From Janthinobacterium sp. GW456P (GTDB lineage Bacteria; Pseudomonadota; Gammaproteobacteria; Burkholderiales; Burkholderiaceae_D), in NCBI RefSeq assembly GCF_002127655.1, contig NZ_NEHB01000018.1:24112-88111 (forward strand): a stretch of 64,000 nt of DNA, written 5' to 3'. The translations under genes and the position numbers were made by a program. Numbering within the stretch: position 1 is the stretch's first letter; each line of letters begins with the position of its first letter. Under the pieces are notes generated by a model. It was not told the DNA's origin and ran no database searches. It was given only the letters and a program-made list of their open reading frames with translations. Of the stretch, positions 53,683-64,000 are shown piece by piece.

Positions 53683-54111
53683 TCAGCCCTTGTCAGGTGG
53701 TTCGGTGATGAAGCCGACCTTCTGGATCCCGGCACGTTGGGTCGTGTAAATAACCCGGCCGATCGATTCGTAGCGTGTTTCTTGGTCGCCACGAACGTGT
53801 ACTTCCGGCTGCGGTACTTTCACTGCTTCAACTTTCAGATAATCGAACAGTTCGCTCGTATCTTTCAGTTTCTTCTGGCCCAGATAAATCTCGCCATCCT
53901 TGTTGACGACGATGTTGACGTTTTCTGGCTTGCTTTGAAGGGCTTGGTTGGCCTCGATCGGCAGATCGATTTTCTGCAATTTGAGGACAACCGGACTTGT
54001 GATCAAGAAAATGATCAGCAAAACCAACATGATGTCGACGAGCGGCGTCGTGTTGATTTCTGACATTACTTGATCTTCATCTCCGCTGTCGGAGCCGACG
54101 GACATCGACAT
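53683..54111 (-). CDS. exbD: ExbD-type biopolymer transport protein (first copy)
   Basis: A 142-residue protein. The N-terminal helix is MSEINTTPLVDIMLVLLIIFLITSPVVLKLQ, with the proton-path Asp (VD), and the periplasmic domain ends with GVIYTTQRAGIQKVGFIT. It starts five bases after exbB. A duplicated exbD is known in TonB clusters of Xanthomonas, where one copy has a special role (established there). Confidence 0.93.
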   Translation of the reverse strand: MSMSVGSDSGDEDQVMSEINTTPLVDIMLVLLIIFLITSPVVLKLQKIDLPIEANQALQSKPENVNIVVNKDGEIYLGQKKLKDTSELFDYLKVEAVKVPQPEVHVRGDQETRYESIGRVIYTTQRAGIQKVGFITEPPDKG

Positions 54112-54116
54112 GATTC

Positions 54117-55049
54117 TTATCCGATCTTTTTAGCGCCGGCAGCACGGCCAGCTTCGCTGGTCGACATGGCGCCGGAGATCAGTACCGAGTGAACGTCGGC
54201 GCTGAACGAGCGTACGTCTTCCATTGCGGTTTTGTTACGACGCACCAGCCAGTTGTAACCCAGAACGGCAGGAACGGCGACCAGCAGACCGAAAGCGGTC
54301 ATGATCAGTGCTTCACCAACTGGACCTGCAACTTTATCGATCGACGCGTTACCGGTCATGCCGATGTTGGTCAGCGCGCCATAAATACCCCACACGGTAC
54401 CGAACAGACCGATAAACGGTGCGGTCGAACCAACGGTTGCCAGGAACGACAGGCCATCTTGCAGACGCGACTGGACTTTGTCCGAAGCGCGCTGGATCGA
54501 CATCGTCACCCAGGTCGACAGATCGATTTGTTCCAGCAGGGCGCCGTCATGGTGAGCCGTTGCCTTGGTGCCCGATTCAGCGATGAAGCGGAATGGCGAG
54601 CCTTCGGTCAGGGTTGCCGAACCAGCAGCGATCGAAGGGGCTTTCCAGAATTTGGCAGCGGTTTCTTTAGCTTGCTTGAAGATCTTCATTTGATCCATCA
54701 GCTTGGTGATGATGATGTACCAGCTGCCGATCGACATGATGGCCAGGATGATCAGGGTGGCGCGTGGCACGAAGCCGCCGTCCCACACTGCTTGCAGGCC
54801 GAACGGGTTGTGGACTTCTTCGGTTTTGGCTGGAGCTGCAGCGTCAGCGGCTGGAGCTGCTGCGTCTGCTGCTGGAGCGGCTGCGTCAGCAGCTGGTGCT
54901 GGTGCTGCTGCAGCGTCTGCCGCTGGAGCCGAAGCGGCAGCCGATGCTGGCGCGTCAGCGAATGCCGGAGCTGCTACCAGAGCGGTAGTAGCGGTAACGG
55001 ACAACAGAACCGCGGCAAAAAATGCGGACAAACGGGTATTCTTAAACAT
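54117..55049 (-). CDS. exbB: ExbB/MotA/TolQ proton-channel protein
   Basis: The 310-residue protein has an N-terminal signal-like helix, an unusual Ala/Pro-rich linker (about 38-74) with repeated AAPAADAAAPA units, then three membrane helices. The conserved channel part is TVGSTAPFIGLFGTVWGIYGALTNIG, with GEALIMTAFGLLVAVPAVLGYN. Together with ExbD it couples the proton gradient to TonB. GGAGGAAGC precedes the ATG. tonB ends 86 bases upstream. Confidence 0.95.
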   Translation of the reverse strand: MFKNTRLSAFFAAVLLSVTATTALVAAPAFADAPASAAASAPAADAAAAPAPAADAAAPAADAAAPAADAAAPAKTEEVHNPFGLQAVWDGGFVPRATLIILAIMSIGSWYIIITKLMDQMKIFKQAKETAAKFWKAPSIAAGSATLTEGSPFRFIAESGTKATAHHDGALLEQIDLSTWVTMSIQRASDKVQSRLQDGLSFLATVGSTAPFIGLFGTVWGIYGALTNIGMTGNASIDKVAGPVGEALIMTAFGLLVAVPAVLGYNWLVRRNKTAMEDVRSFSADVHSVLISGAMSTSEAGRAAGAKKIG

Positions 55050-55135
55050 GCTTCCTCCAAAATTAAAAATAACAGATCGCTGAACGTAATGACAACGAAA
55101 TCATAGTGTGAGACAGGGGATAACTGCCTCGGGTT

Positions 55136-55792
55136 TTAATCCAGCGACCAAACGTATTGCATTTGCTGCCAGCCTTGTTCCGGCTTGCCGTCAACTGTTG
55201 CCGGCTTAAATGTACAGCGGCTAATACCTTGCACTGCGGCTTTGTCCAGGTCTCTGAAGCCGCTGGACTTCACGATCTTCGAATCAGCGACCTTGCCGTC
55301 TACACCGATCAGGAACGACAGTGTCACCACACCGGTTTCCTCATTGCGCTGCGACGACTTTGGATAAGCCGGCTTTTCGCAGACACTGAAGTCAACCACG
55401 GCCGGCGTACGCACCGATTTGGCTGGTCCAGGAGTTGGCGCAGGCTGTGCAGGCGGTGCTGGCGGTGCCAATACATTCGTGGCTGGCTTCACAGCAGTCG
55501 TATTTGCAATCACGTTTTGCTGTGGTGGCGGCTGCTGCACGTTCACCTCGACTGGCGGAATGAATGGCGGCGGTGGCGCTTTCATTTCTGGCGGCGGTGG
55601 TGGCGGTGGAAGATCCTTCGGTGGAGGCGGTTTGACTTCCTCGATAATCTTGGTTTCAACCGGTTCCATCATTTTGGTGACCAACCGCTTGCCCAAGCCC
55701 GTCACGATCCCGTAAGCCGCGAGAACGTGCAGCAGGACAACGATAGTGATGCCTGTGTAGTTCTTGGGACTTTTCTCGTTCGAAAAATTCAT
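55136..55792 (-). CDS. tonB: Energy transducer TonB
   Basis: The 218-residue protein has one membrane helix (about 15-35, TGITIVVLLHVLAAYGIVTGLG). A Pro-rich periplasmic spacer (about 55-130, PPPPKDLPPPPPPPEMKAPPPP) is followed by the TonB C-terminal domain: YPKSSQRNEETGVVTLSFLIGVDGKVADSKIVKSSGFRDLDKAAVQ. It transmits energy to outer-membrane receptors. The ATG with complement 55790-55792 was chosen; an upstream in-frame start adds 20 residues lacking family features. Confidence 0.95.
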   Translation of the reverse strand: MNFSNEKSPKNYTGITIVVLLHVLAAYGIVTGLGKRLVTKMMEPVETKIIEEVKPPPPKDLPPPPPPPEMKAPPPPFIPPVEVNVQQPPPQQNVIANTTAVKPATNVLAPPAPPAQPAPTPGPAKSVRTPAVVDFSVCEKPAYPKSSQRNEETGVVTLSFLIGVDGKVADSKIVKSSGFRDLDKAAVQGISRCTFKPATVDGKPEQGWQQMQYVWSLD

Positions 55793-55881
55793 GCCTGCTT
55801 TCTCCAAATACCATCTCTTGTCTTGCAACTGAACCCCAAAATGACGACACAAAGCTCCAGCCGTATCCGGGACGTCGCCGA

Positions 55882-55887
55882 ATTATA
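55882..55887 (-). promoter_or_regulatory. -10 element upstream of tonB
   Basis: On minus, a perfect TATAAT in a strongly A+T-rich stretch, giving a leader of about 80 bases. No -35 hexamer close to consensus is seen at 16-18 bases, so an activator or alternative contact may be needed. No clear Fur box overlaps it. Confidence 0.5.
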
Positions 55888-56221
55888 CATACGAATTCTT
55901 TATTTTACACAGATTTTTAACGCCTAAAACCGGTTAAATTTTTGGCGCTTTTGCGCCCTGAAAACGTACTTGCTTATGTCATCTTTGCACGCTTTCGGAC
56001 ATAAAAAAAGGCGGTCTTATCGGTTTTTTACAGCCGTTTTGGGCTACCACTGCTAAGTTCTCCGATGTGCCCATCTGGCGGAATTATATTTCGTGATATT
56101 CAATATGGAAACCGCTAAATTTGGAGGAAAATCTTTCCTTTTGGAAATGTTTTAGCTCGGAACCAGACCACTTAGCGGCGTGCGCGCACCAAACGGGTGC
56201 GGAAGGGACTTTATCCAGGTC

Positions 56222-56260
56222 AAAAAAGGCGGTCCTGGCGGCCCTTTTGACGCCGCCAGG
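56222..56260 (-). terminator. Intrinsic terminator of the prkA-yeaH-spoVR operon
   Basis: CCTGGCGGC (56234-56242) and GCCGCCAGG (56252-56260) form a perfect 9-bp stem. On minus it is followed, after six bases, by a six-T run (A-run 56222-56227). It lies about 70 bases past the spoVR stop. Confidence 0.75.
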
Positions 56261-56331
56261 CCATACGGAATTCCTATGTAGGCATAGGAAACGCTTATAT
56301 TCTTGCCATTGATTATTATCAATAAATCATT

Positions 56332-57936
56332 TCATGGCCGGACGACAGGGTCGTCGCGCCGGTTGCGTTTTTCCCGCCGGCAATTCAGAGTGCCCAGGAC
56401 GACGCCCTGCGGATCGACCGTATCGAGGTGGACATCGAAGCCCCACAGCCGCGCCACGTGCTTGAGCACCTCGGCCGCCTGCTGGTTCAGCGGGCGGCGC
56501 TGGAACTGCGTGTGGCGCAAGGTTAATGCGCGGTCGTCGCGCGTATTGACGGACCAGACCTGGATGTTCGGCTCGCGGTTGCCCAGGTTGTACTGTTCGG
56601 CCAGCTGCTGGCGCACGTAGCGGTAGCCGGCATCGTCGTGGATGGCGGAAATGGCCAGCTTTTCATTCTTGTCGTCGTCGAGCACGGCAAAGAAATGGAA
56701 TTCGCGGATCAGCCGCGGCGATAGATACTGGGCGATGAAGCTTTCATCCTTGAAATTGCGCATGGCAAAGTCCAGGCTCTTGCGCCAGTCGCTGCCGGCC
56801 ATGTCGGGAAACCAGGCGCGGTCTTCGTCCGTCGGGTGCTCGCAGATGCGGCGGATGTCGCTCATCATCGCAAAACCCAGCGCATACGGGTTGATGCCGC
56901 TGTAATACGGGCTGTCGATGGGCGGCTGGTAGACGACGTTGGTATGGCTTTTCAAAAATTCCATCATGAAGCCGTCGCCCACCACGCCTTCGTCATAGAG
57001 CTGGTTCAATATGGTGTAGTGCCAGAAGGTGGCCCAGCCTTCGTTCATCACCTGGGTTTGCCGCTGCGGATAGAAATACTGGGAAATCTTGCGCACGATG
57101 CGCACCATCTCGCGCTGCCACGGTTCCAGCAGCGGCGCGTACTTCTCGATAAAGTACAGCAGGTTTTCCTCGGGTTCGGGCGGAAAGCGGGGGGCGGCCT
57201 TGCGCTGGTCGTCCTCGTCTTCGTCCTCGTCGCGCCGGGGCAGGGTGCGCCACAGCTGGTTGATCTGCGACTGCACATAGGCTTCGCGCTCTTTCTGGCG
57301 CGCATATTCCTTCGCCATCGACAGTTTCGCCGGGCGCTTGTAGCGGTCCACGCCATAGTTCTGGATGGCGTGGCACGAGTCGAGCAGCAATTCCACGGCA
57401 TCGACGCCATGGCGCTGCTCGCATTCGGCGATGTAGTTCTTGGCAAACACCATATAGTCGATGATGGCATCCGCATCCGTCCAGGCACGGAACAGGTAAT
57501 TGCCCTTGAAGAAGGAATTGTGGCCGTAGGCCGCATGCGCGATCACCAGCGACTGCATGGTCAGGCTGTTTTCCTCCATTAAATAGGCGATGCACGGGTT
57601 TGAGTTGATGACGATCTCGTAGGCCAGGCCCATCTGGCCCCGCTTGTAGCTTTTCTCGGTCGACAGAAAATGCTTGCCGAACGACCAATGATTATAGGAG
57701 ACGGGCATGCCCACCGAGGTGTAGGCATCCATCATCTGTTCGGCCGTGATGATTTCCAGCTGGTTCGGATAGGTGTCGAGGCCAAACTGTTTCGCCACAC
57801 GGCGGATTTCCTCGTGGATTTGCTCGATCAGCTCGAACGTCCATTCCGACTGCTCGGGCAGGGCGTTCGGGTGGCGCAGGCGCACGAACGGTTCGCCCGG
57901 AGTATTGCTGGCGCGATCAAAGGCTGCACTCATCAT
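56332..57936 (-). CDS. SpoVR-family protein (YcgB-like)
   Basis: A 534-residue protein with the SpoVR signature: WTFELIEQIHEEIRRVAKQFGLDTYPNQLEIITAEQMMDAY, then NHWSFGKHF and VIAHAAYGHNSFFKGNYLF. An acidic stretch (DEDEDEDD, about 250) interrupts the middle. SpoVR is named from Bacillus spore cortex work, but this organism is Gram-negative; here it travels with prkA and yeaH. The ATG with complement 57934-57936 overlaps the yeaH stop (ATGA). Confidence 0.93.
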   Translation of the reverse strand: MMSAAFDRASNTPGEPFVRLRHPNALPEQSEWTFELIEQIHEEIRRVAKQFGLDTYPNQLEIITAEQMMDAYTSVGMPVSYNHWSFGKHFLSTEKSYKRGQMGLAYEIVINSNPCIAYLMEENSLTMQSLVIAHAAYGHNSFFKGNYLFRAWTDADAIIDYMVFAKNYIAECEQRHGVDAVELLLDSCHAIQNYGVDRYKRPAKLSMAKEYARQKEREAYVQSQINQLWRTLPRRDEDEDEDDQRKAAPRFPPEPEENLLYFIEKYAPLLEPWQREMVRIVRKISQYFYPQRQTQVMNEGWATFWHYTILNQLYDEGVVGDGFMMEFLKSHTNVVYQPPIDSPYYSGINPYALGFAMMSDIRRICEHPTDEDRAWFPDMAGSDWRKSLDFAMRNFKDESFIAQYLSPRLIREFHFFAVLDDDKNEKLAISAIHDDAGYRYVRQQLAEQYNLGNREPNIQVWSVNTRDDRALTLRHTQFQRRPLNQQAAEVLKHVARLWGFDVHLDTVDPQGVVLGTLNCRREKRNRRDDPVVRP

Positions 57937-59201
57937 TTCACCTGTTTCTTGAACAGTTCGCGGAAGACCGGGTAGATATCGGCCGGCGTGACGATCTTTT
58001 GCATGGCGAAATGGGCGTGATGGTCGAGCACGCCCGCATATTGCTCCCACAGGTTTTGCTGCGGGCCGTCGGTGATCTCGACATAGGTGTAGTACTGCAC
58101 CTTGGGCATGATGGTATTGATCAGCAACTGGCGGCACAGCATGGAATCGTTGTCCCAGTTGTCGCCGTCGGAGGCCTGCGCGACATAGCTGTTCCATTGC
58201 CCGGCGCCATAGCGTTCGTCGATGATGGTATTGAGCAAGTGCAGCGCGGACGACACGACGGTGCCGCCGGACTCGCGCGAATTGAAGAATTCATGCTCGT
58301 CGACCTCCGCCGCCGCCGTATGGTGGCGGATGAAGACCACCTCGATCTTGTCGTAGACGCGCTTGAGGAACAGATATAACAGGATGAAGAAGCGCTTGGC
58401 CGTGTCCTTGCGCGACTCGTCCATGGAGCCGGAGACGTCCATGATGCAGAACATCACGGCTTGCGTCATGGGCTTGGGCACCTTGATGCGGTTGCTATAG
58501 CGCAAGTCGAACGGGTCGATGAAGGGAATCGCCAGCAGGCGCGTGTGCAGGTGGTGGATCAGGCGGCGCAGTTCCGTGACGAGCGGGTCGCTGTCGGGCG
58601 CGCCTTCGTGCAGCAGGGTCGCCAGGTCTTCCTCTGCCTGCGCCAGCTGCTTGCGGGCGCCGCCGCCGACGGCGATGCGCCGGCCCAACGCGCCGCGCAG
58701 GGAACGCAGCACATGGATGTTCGACGGCGTGCCCGACATATTGTAGCCGGCGCGCTGGTTCTTGAATTCCGTGGTGGCCGTCAGCTGGGTTTTCACCATG
58801 TGCGGCAATTCCAGGTCCTCGAAGAAGTAATTCATGAATTCTTCGCGCGACAATTCGAAGATGAAATCGTCTTCCGTCGTCTCGTCGCTATTGCCCGCCT
58901 TGCCCCGCCCGCCGCCGGCGCCGCCTTTCGGCCGGGCGATCTGGTCGCCCTTCAGGTATTCCTTGTTGCCGGGATTGACCACTTCCCATACGCCGCCATG
59001 CGCGTGGCCAAACGACGGTTCGCCCACGTCCTTGACGGGGATGCTGACCTTCTCGCCGTTTTCAACGTCCGTGATCGAGCGCCCCTTGATGGCGCGCCCC
59101 ACGGCATCCTTGATCTGGCCCTTGTAACGCCGCAGGAAACGCTCGCGGTTGACGGCGGATTTATTCTTGCTTTGCAAGCGCCTGTCGATAAGGTATGTCA
59201 A
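57933..59201 (-). CDS. DUF444/YeaH-family protein
   Basis: A 422-residue protein with a basic N-terminus (YLIDRRLQSKNKSAVNRERFLRRYKGQIKDAVG) and a C-terminal VWA-like domain: VMFCIMDVSGSMDESRKDTAKRFFILLYLFLKRVYDKIEVVFI. The MIDAS-type DVSGSMD metal site is visible. E. coli YeaH is coexpressed with the kinase YeaG under starvation (established). It follows prkA by 72 bases and is coupled to spoVR. Confidence 0.92.
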   Translation of the reverse strand: MTYLIDRRLQSKNKSAVNRERFLRRYKGQIKDAVGRAIKGRSITDVENGEKVSIPVKDVGEPSFGHAHGGVWEVVNPGNKEYLKGDQIARPKGGAGGGRGKAGNSDETTEDDFIFELSREEFMNYFFEDLELPHMVKTQLTATTEFKNQRAGYNMSGTPSNIHVLRSLRGALGRRIAVGGGARKQLAQAEEDLATLLHEGAPDSDPLVTELRRLIHHLHTRLLAIPFIDPFDLRYSNRIKVPKPMTQAVMFCIMDVSGSMDESRKDTAKRFFILLYLFLKRVYDKIEVVFIRHHTAAAEVDEHEFFNSRESGGTVVSSALHLLNTIIDERYGAGQWNSYVAQASDGDNWDNDSMLCRQLLINTIMPKVQYYTYVEITDGPQQNLWEQYAGVLDHHAHFAMQKIVTPADIYPVFRELFKKQVK

Positions 59202-59273
59202 AGGGTGCCTCCTTGCTTCTCGTCTTGCGCGCCCCGCCGGTCGTCAGGCCGGAGCGCGCCTCCGCTGTCCGCG

Positions 59274-61196
59274 CTAGGATGACTTGCGTACTCGCAAGTA
59301 CCATTCGCATAACAGGCGTACCTGCTTGGCCGTATAGCCTTTTTCCACCATGCGGGCCACGAAGTCGGCGTGCTTGTTGGCATCGTCGGCACTGGCCTTG
59401 GCATTGAAGGAAATCACGGGCAGCAATTCCTCCGTATTCGAGAACATTTTCTTTTCGATCACGGTGCGGAACTTTTCATAGCTGGTCCAGGCGGGATTCT
59501 TGCCGCCGTTCGATGCCCGCGCACGCAGCCCGAAGTTGACGATTTCGTTGCGGAAATCCTTCGGATTGGAAATGCCCGCCGGCTTCTCGATCTTTTCCAG
59601 CTCATTGTTCAGCGATTCGCGATCGAAACTTTCGCCCGTATCCGGATCGCGGTATTCCTGGTCCTGTATCCAGAAATCGGCGAACGTCACATAGCGGTCG
59701 AAGATGTTTTGCCCGTATTCCGAATAGCTTTCCAGGTAGGCCGTCTGGATCTCCTTGCCGATGAATTCCACGTAGCGCTGCGCCAGGTGCTCTTTAATAT
59801 AGGAGAAGTAGCGCTGTTCCAGTTCCGGCGCGAACTGCTCGCGCTCGACCTGCTGTTCCAGTACATATAATAAGTGCACGGGATTGGCGGCCACTTCGGA
59901 ATTGTCAAAGTTGAACACTTTCGACAGGATCTTGAAGGCAAAGCGCGTCGACAGGCCGTTCATGCCCTCGTCCACGCCCGCGTAATCGACGTATTCGTGC
60001 ATGGACTTGGCTTTCGGGTCCGTATCCTTGAGGTTTTCGCCATCGTAGACGAGCATCTTCGAAAAGATGCTGGAGTTTTCCGGGTCTTTCAGGCGCGACA
60101 GGATGGCGAACTGCGCCATCATGCGCAGGGTGCCGGGCGCGCACGGGGCTTTCACCAGCGAGGAATTGGCCACCAGCTTGTCGTAGATCTTGATTTCATC
60201 GGACACGCGCAAGCAGTACGGCACCTTGACTATATAGATACGGTCAAGAAACGCCTCGTTGTTGCGGTTGTTTTTGAATGTCTTCCATTCCGACTCGTTC
60301 GAGTGGGCCAGGATGATGCCGTCGAACGGTATCGCACCGAAGCCTTCCGTGCCCTTGTAGTTGCCTTCCTGCGTGGCCGTCAGCAGCGGATGCAGCACCT
60401 TGATCGGCGCCTTGAACATTTCCACGAATTCCATCAAGCCCTGGTTGGCCAGGCACAGGCCGCCCGAATAGCTGTAGGCATCGGGGTCGTCCTGCGCATA
60501 GTCTTCCAGCTTGCGGATGTCGACCTTGCCCACCAGGGACGAGATATCCTGATTGTTTTCGTCGCCCGGCTCCGTTTTCGAGATGGCGATCTGTTTCAGC
60601 ACGGACGGGTAGCGCTTGACGACGCGGAACTGGTTGATATCGCCATTGTATTCATGCAGGCGTTTCACGGCCCACGGGCTGGGGATGTTGCGCAGGTAGC
60701 GGCGCGGGATGCCGTAATCCTCTTCCAGGATGGTGCCGTCCTCTTCCTCGTTGAACAGGCCCAGCGGCGACTCGTTGACGGGCGAGCCTTTCAGGCAATA
60801 GAAGGGCACGTGTTCCATCAGCGACTTGAGTTTTTCCGCGATGGACGACTTGCCGCCGCCGACAGGTCCCAGCAAGTACAGGATCTGTTTGCGTTCTTCC
60901 AGGCCTTGCGCCGCGTGGCGGAAATACGAGACGACTTGCTCGATGACTTCCTCGGTGCCGTAGAACTCGCGGAAGGCGGGATAAATCTTGATCACCTTGT
61001 TGGCGAAGATGCGCGACAGGCGCGTGTCGTTGCGCGTGTCGACCAGTTGCGGCTCGCCGATGGCGGCCAGCATGCGTTCGGGCGCGCTGGCATACGTCAG
61101 CTTGTCCTTCTTGCACAGGGCCAGGTACTCGGTGAGCGACATTTCCTCTTCGCGGGTGCGCTCGTAGCGTGCTGCATAGTTATCAAAAATGGTCAT
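59274..61196 (-). CDS. prkA: PrkA-family serine protein kinase (YeaG-like)
   Basis: The 640-residue protein has an AAA-type ATPase N-terminal domain with Walker A G110-PVGGGKSS (YLLGPVGGGKSSIAEKL) and a PrkA C-terminal domain. E. coli YeaG, its homolog, is a kinase acting in sustained nitrogen starvation (established); the AAA fold has also been read as protease-related. The ATG with complement 61194-61196 has AAGGA upstream; an in-frame start seven codons earlier is less likely. First gene of prkA-yeaH-spoVR. Confidence 0.94.
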   Translation of the reverse strand: MTIFDNYAARYERTREEEMSLTEYLALCKKDKLTYASAPERMLAAIGEPQLVDTRNDTRLSRIFANKVIKIYPAFREFYGTEEVIEQVVSYFRHAAQGLEERKQILYLLGPVGGGKSSIAEKLKSLMEHVPFYCLKGSPVNESPLGLFNEEEDGTILEEDYGIPRRYLRNIPSPWAVKRLHEYNGDINQFRVVKRYPSVLKQIAISKTEPGDENNQDISSLVGKVDIRKLEDYAQDDPDAYSYSGGLCLANQGLMEFVEMFKAPIKVLHPLLTATQEGNYKGTEGFGAIPFDGIILAHSNESEWKTFKNNRNNEAFLDRIYIVKVPYCLRVSDEIKIYDKLVANSSLVKAPCAPGTLRMMAQFAILSRLKDPENSSIFSKMLVYDGENLKDTDPKAKSMHEYVDYAGVDEGMNGLSTRFAFKILSKVFNFDNSEVAANPVHLLYVLEQQVEREQFAPELEQRYFSYIKEHLAQRYVEFIGKEIQTAYLESYSEYGQNIFDRYVTFADFWIQDQEYRDPDTGESFDRESLNNELEKIEKPAGISNPKDFRNEIVNFGLRARASNGGKNPAWTSYEKFRTVIEKKMFSNTEELLPVISFNAKASADDANKHADFVARMVEKGYTAKQVRLLCEWYLRVRKSS

Positions 61197-62806
<1,610 letters not shown>

Positions 62807-62829
62807 ACCAGCATAAAGACCCGCCGCCC

Positions 62830-64000
62830 ATGCTCCGTCTTTCCCTGAAAATGACCGGCCGCGACTGGCGCGCCGGGCAACTGCGTTTCCTGCTCGTCGC
62901 GCTGATCGTCGCCGTGGCGGCCCTGTCGGCCGTCGGCTTCTTCGTCGACCGCCTGCGCGCTGGCCTGAACCGCGACGCGCACCAGCTGCTGGGGGCCGAT
63001 CTGGTCATCAACGCCGACCAGCCCGTCAATGCGGCCTGGCGCGCCGAAGCGCAGAAGCGCGGTTTTATCCTGGCCGACACGGTGACGTTTCCCAGCATGG
63101 CGCAGGCGGGCGAGGGCGAGCAATCGCTGTCGCAGCTGGCGTCCATCAAGGCCGTCTCGCCCGGCTACCCGCAGCGGGGCAAGCTGAAAATCACGACCAA
63201 ACCGAGCGAAGCGCAGGATGCCGTGGGGCGGCCTACGGATCAGGTGCCGGCGCCCGGCACCCTGTGGGTCGATGCGGCGATTTTGTCCAGCCTGAATGCG
63301 AAGCTGGGCGACACTGTGACCTTGGGCGACAAGGCCTTTACCGTCACGCAACTGATCGCCAGCGAACCGGACCGCGGTGCTTCCTTTTTGAACTTCGCCC
63401 CGAGAGTGATGCTGCCCTTGAGTGATCTTGCCGCCACGGCGCTGGTGCAGAACGGCTCGCGCGTGTCGTACCGGCTGCTGCTGTCGGCGCCACCCGCCAA
63501 GGCGGCGGAACTTGCGCAATATCAAGCCTGGCTGGAAAGCCAGATCAAGGCGCAGTCAATAAAAGGCGTGCGCATCGAATCGCTGGAATCGGGCAGTCCG
63601 CAGATGCAATCGACCCTGGACCGCGCCGACCGTTTTCTGTCGCTCGTCGGCCTGCTGTCGGCCATGCTGGCGGCCGTCGCCGTGGCCATGGCGGCGCGCC
63701 GCTTCATGCTGCGCCACCTCGATGCCTGCGCCATGCTGCGCTGCCTGGGCCTGACGCAAAACCAGGTGACGGCCATGTACGTGATCGAATTCCTGCTCGT
63801 CGGCCTGGTGGGCAGCGTGATCGGCGTGCTGGTGGGTTTCGGCGGCCACCTGGTGCTGCTGGAGTTGCTGGGCAAGCTGGTGCAGAGCGATTTGCCGCCC
63901 GTGTCCCTGCTGCCCGCGCTGCAGGGCGTGGCCACCGGCATGTTGCTGTTGCTGGGTTTCGCGCTGCCGCCGATTTTGCAGTTGCGCAATGTCCCCCATA
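62830..64000 (+). CDS. FtsX-type ABC transporter permease (YbbP-like), cut by window edge
   Basis: The frame starts at the ATG at 62830 and stays open to the edge, about 390 residues. A membrane helix near the start (FLLVALIVAVAALSAVGFFVDRL) precedes a long periplasmic domain (LLGADLVINADQPV…). FtsX core helices follow: LSLVGLLSAMLAAVAVAMAARRF and CAMLRCLGLTQNQVTAMYVIEFLLVGLVGSVIGVLVG. YbbP-type permeases pair with a YbbA ATPase, often beside the esterase TesA. Its partner lies outside the window. It follows the deaminase by 23 bases. Confidence 0.9.
   Translation, partial: MLRLSLKMTGRDWRAGQLRFLLVALIVAVAALSAVGFFVDRLRAGLNRDAHQLLGADLVINADQPVNAAWRAEAQKRGFILADTVTFPSMAQAGEGEQSLSQLASIKAVSPGYPQRGKLKITTKPSEAQDAVGRPTDQVPAPGTLWVDAAILSSLNAKLGDTVTLGDKAFTVTQLIASEPDRGASFLNFAPRVMLPLSDLAATALVQNGSRVSYRLLLSAPPAKAAELAQYQAWLESQIKAQSIKGVRIESLESGSPQMQSTLDRADRFLSLVGLLSAMLAAVAVAMAARRFMLRHLDACAMLRCLGLTQNQVTAMYVIEFLLVGLVGSVIGVLVGFGGHLVLLELLGKLVQSDLPPVSLLPALQGVATGMLLLLGFALPPILQLRNVPH

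Larger units (their letters stand above)
55793..56331. promoter_or_regulatory. 540-base A+T-rich spacer between tonB and spoVR
   Basis: It holds the tonB promoter side, the spoVR terminator (56222-56260) and no supported gene. Other structure: TTCCTATG (56271-56278) pairs with CATAGGAA (56283-56290) around TAGG; ATTGAT-TATT-ATCAAT (56309-56324) is a dyad that loosely resembles a Fur site but lies 500 bases from tonB; and the A-run followed by GGCGGTC recurs at 56003-56016 and 56222-56234. Confidence 0.5.

Noticed and set aside
56309..56324. ATTGAT-TATT-ATCAAT as Fur box for tonB
   Set aside because: It lies about 520 bases from tonB and directly after the spoVR stop, and it matches the Fur consensus only in part.

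Overview
The window reads as chromosome of a high-GC betaproteobacterium of the order Burkholderiales. It most resembles Oxalobacteraceae such as Janthinobacterium or Massilia. The grounds are a phasin with TTGTGC/GCAACAA repeats in its promoter, a PEP-CTERM protein, the block ribF-ileS-lspA-coaBC-dut, a Bpt/Aat pair, and GTAGGTCGGATTA-type palindromic intergenic DNA. The genus is inference. No phage, transposase, integrase, CRISPR array or rRNA is present; this is core and near-core chromosome.

Layout. 1-9157: truncated glycine-zipper protein, orphan barstar, purN, an RsmB/NOP-type RNA methyltransferase, an MscS channel, a fatty-acid desaturase, rpmB-rpmG, radC, fkpB-ispH. 9158-15852: the livHMGF branched-chain amino acid transporter without a binding protein, a phasin, an EamA exporter and a nitroreductase. 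16030-24872: pbpG, an IclR regulator, dgkA, then a sulfur-supply block (sbp, small hydrolase, 1-Cys peroxiredoxin, cysT-cysW-cysA, CysB-type regulator). 24869-35133: MmcQ/YjbR and DUF2185 proteins, a PEP-CTERM protein, a TonB-dependent receptor, an aldo/keto reductase with pyrD, and a very large tricorn-type protease. 35182-37753: bpt, aat and a NUDIX hydrolase, then two identical initiator tRNA genes, each with its own promoter and terminator.

37800-43927: XRE regulator divergent from an MFS exporter, an ECF sigma/anti-sigma/secreted-protein operon, alkA, xdhC and a 46-residue membrane protein. 44073-51665: an M48-like lipoprotein, dut, coaBC, lspA, ileS, ribF. Three copies of one structured intergenic repeat (43953-44072, 45199-45306, 47590-47725) lie in this stretch, each just past a stop codon. 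51856-55792: tonB-exbB-exbD-exbD plus a TPR gene, which would energise receptors such as the one at 26826-29246. 56332-61196: prkA-yeaH-spoVR stress operon. 61775-64000: adenine deaminase and the start of an FtsX-type permease.

The most unusual signal is the three-copy repeat. Its three helices are kept while their sequences differ between copies, which points to selection on a folded RNA or DNA structure. Other points to check are an M48 protein whose HEXXH motif reads REMAH, initiator tRNAs with U rather than C at position 1, a hairpin-plus-T-run immediately before the TPR gene of the TonB cluster, and several perfect palindromes in promoter regions.
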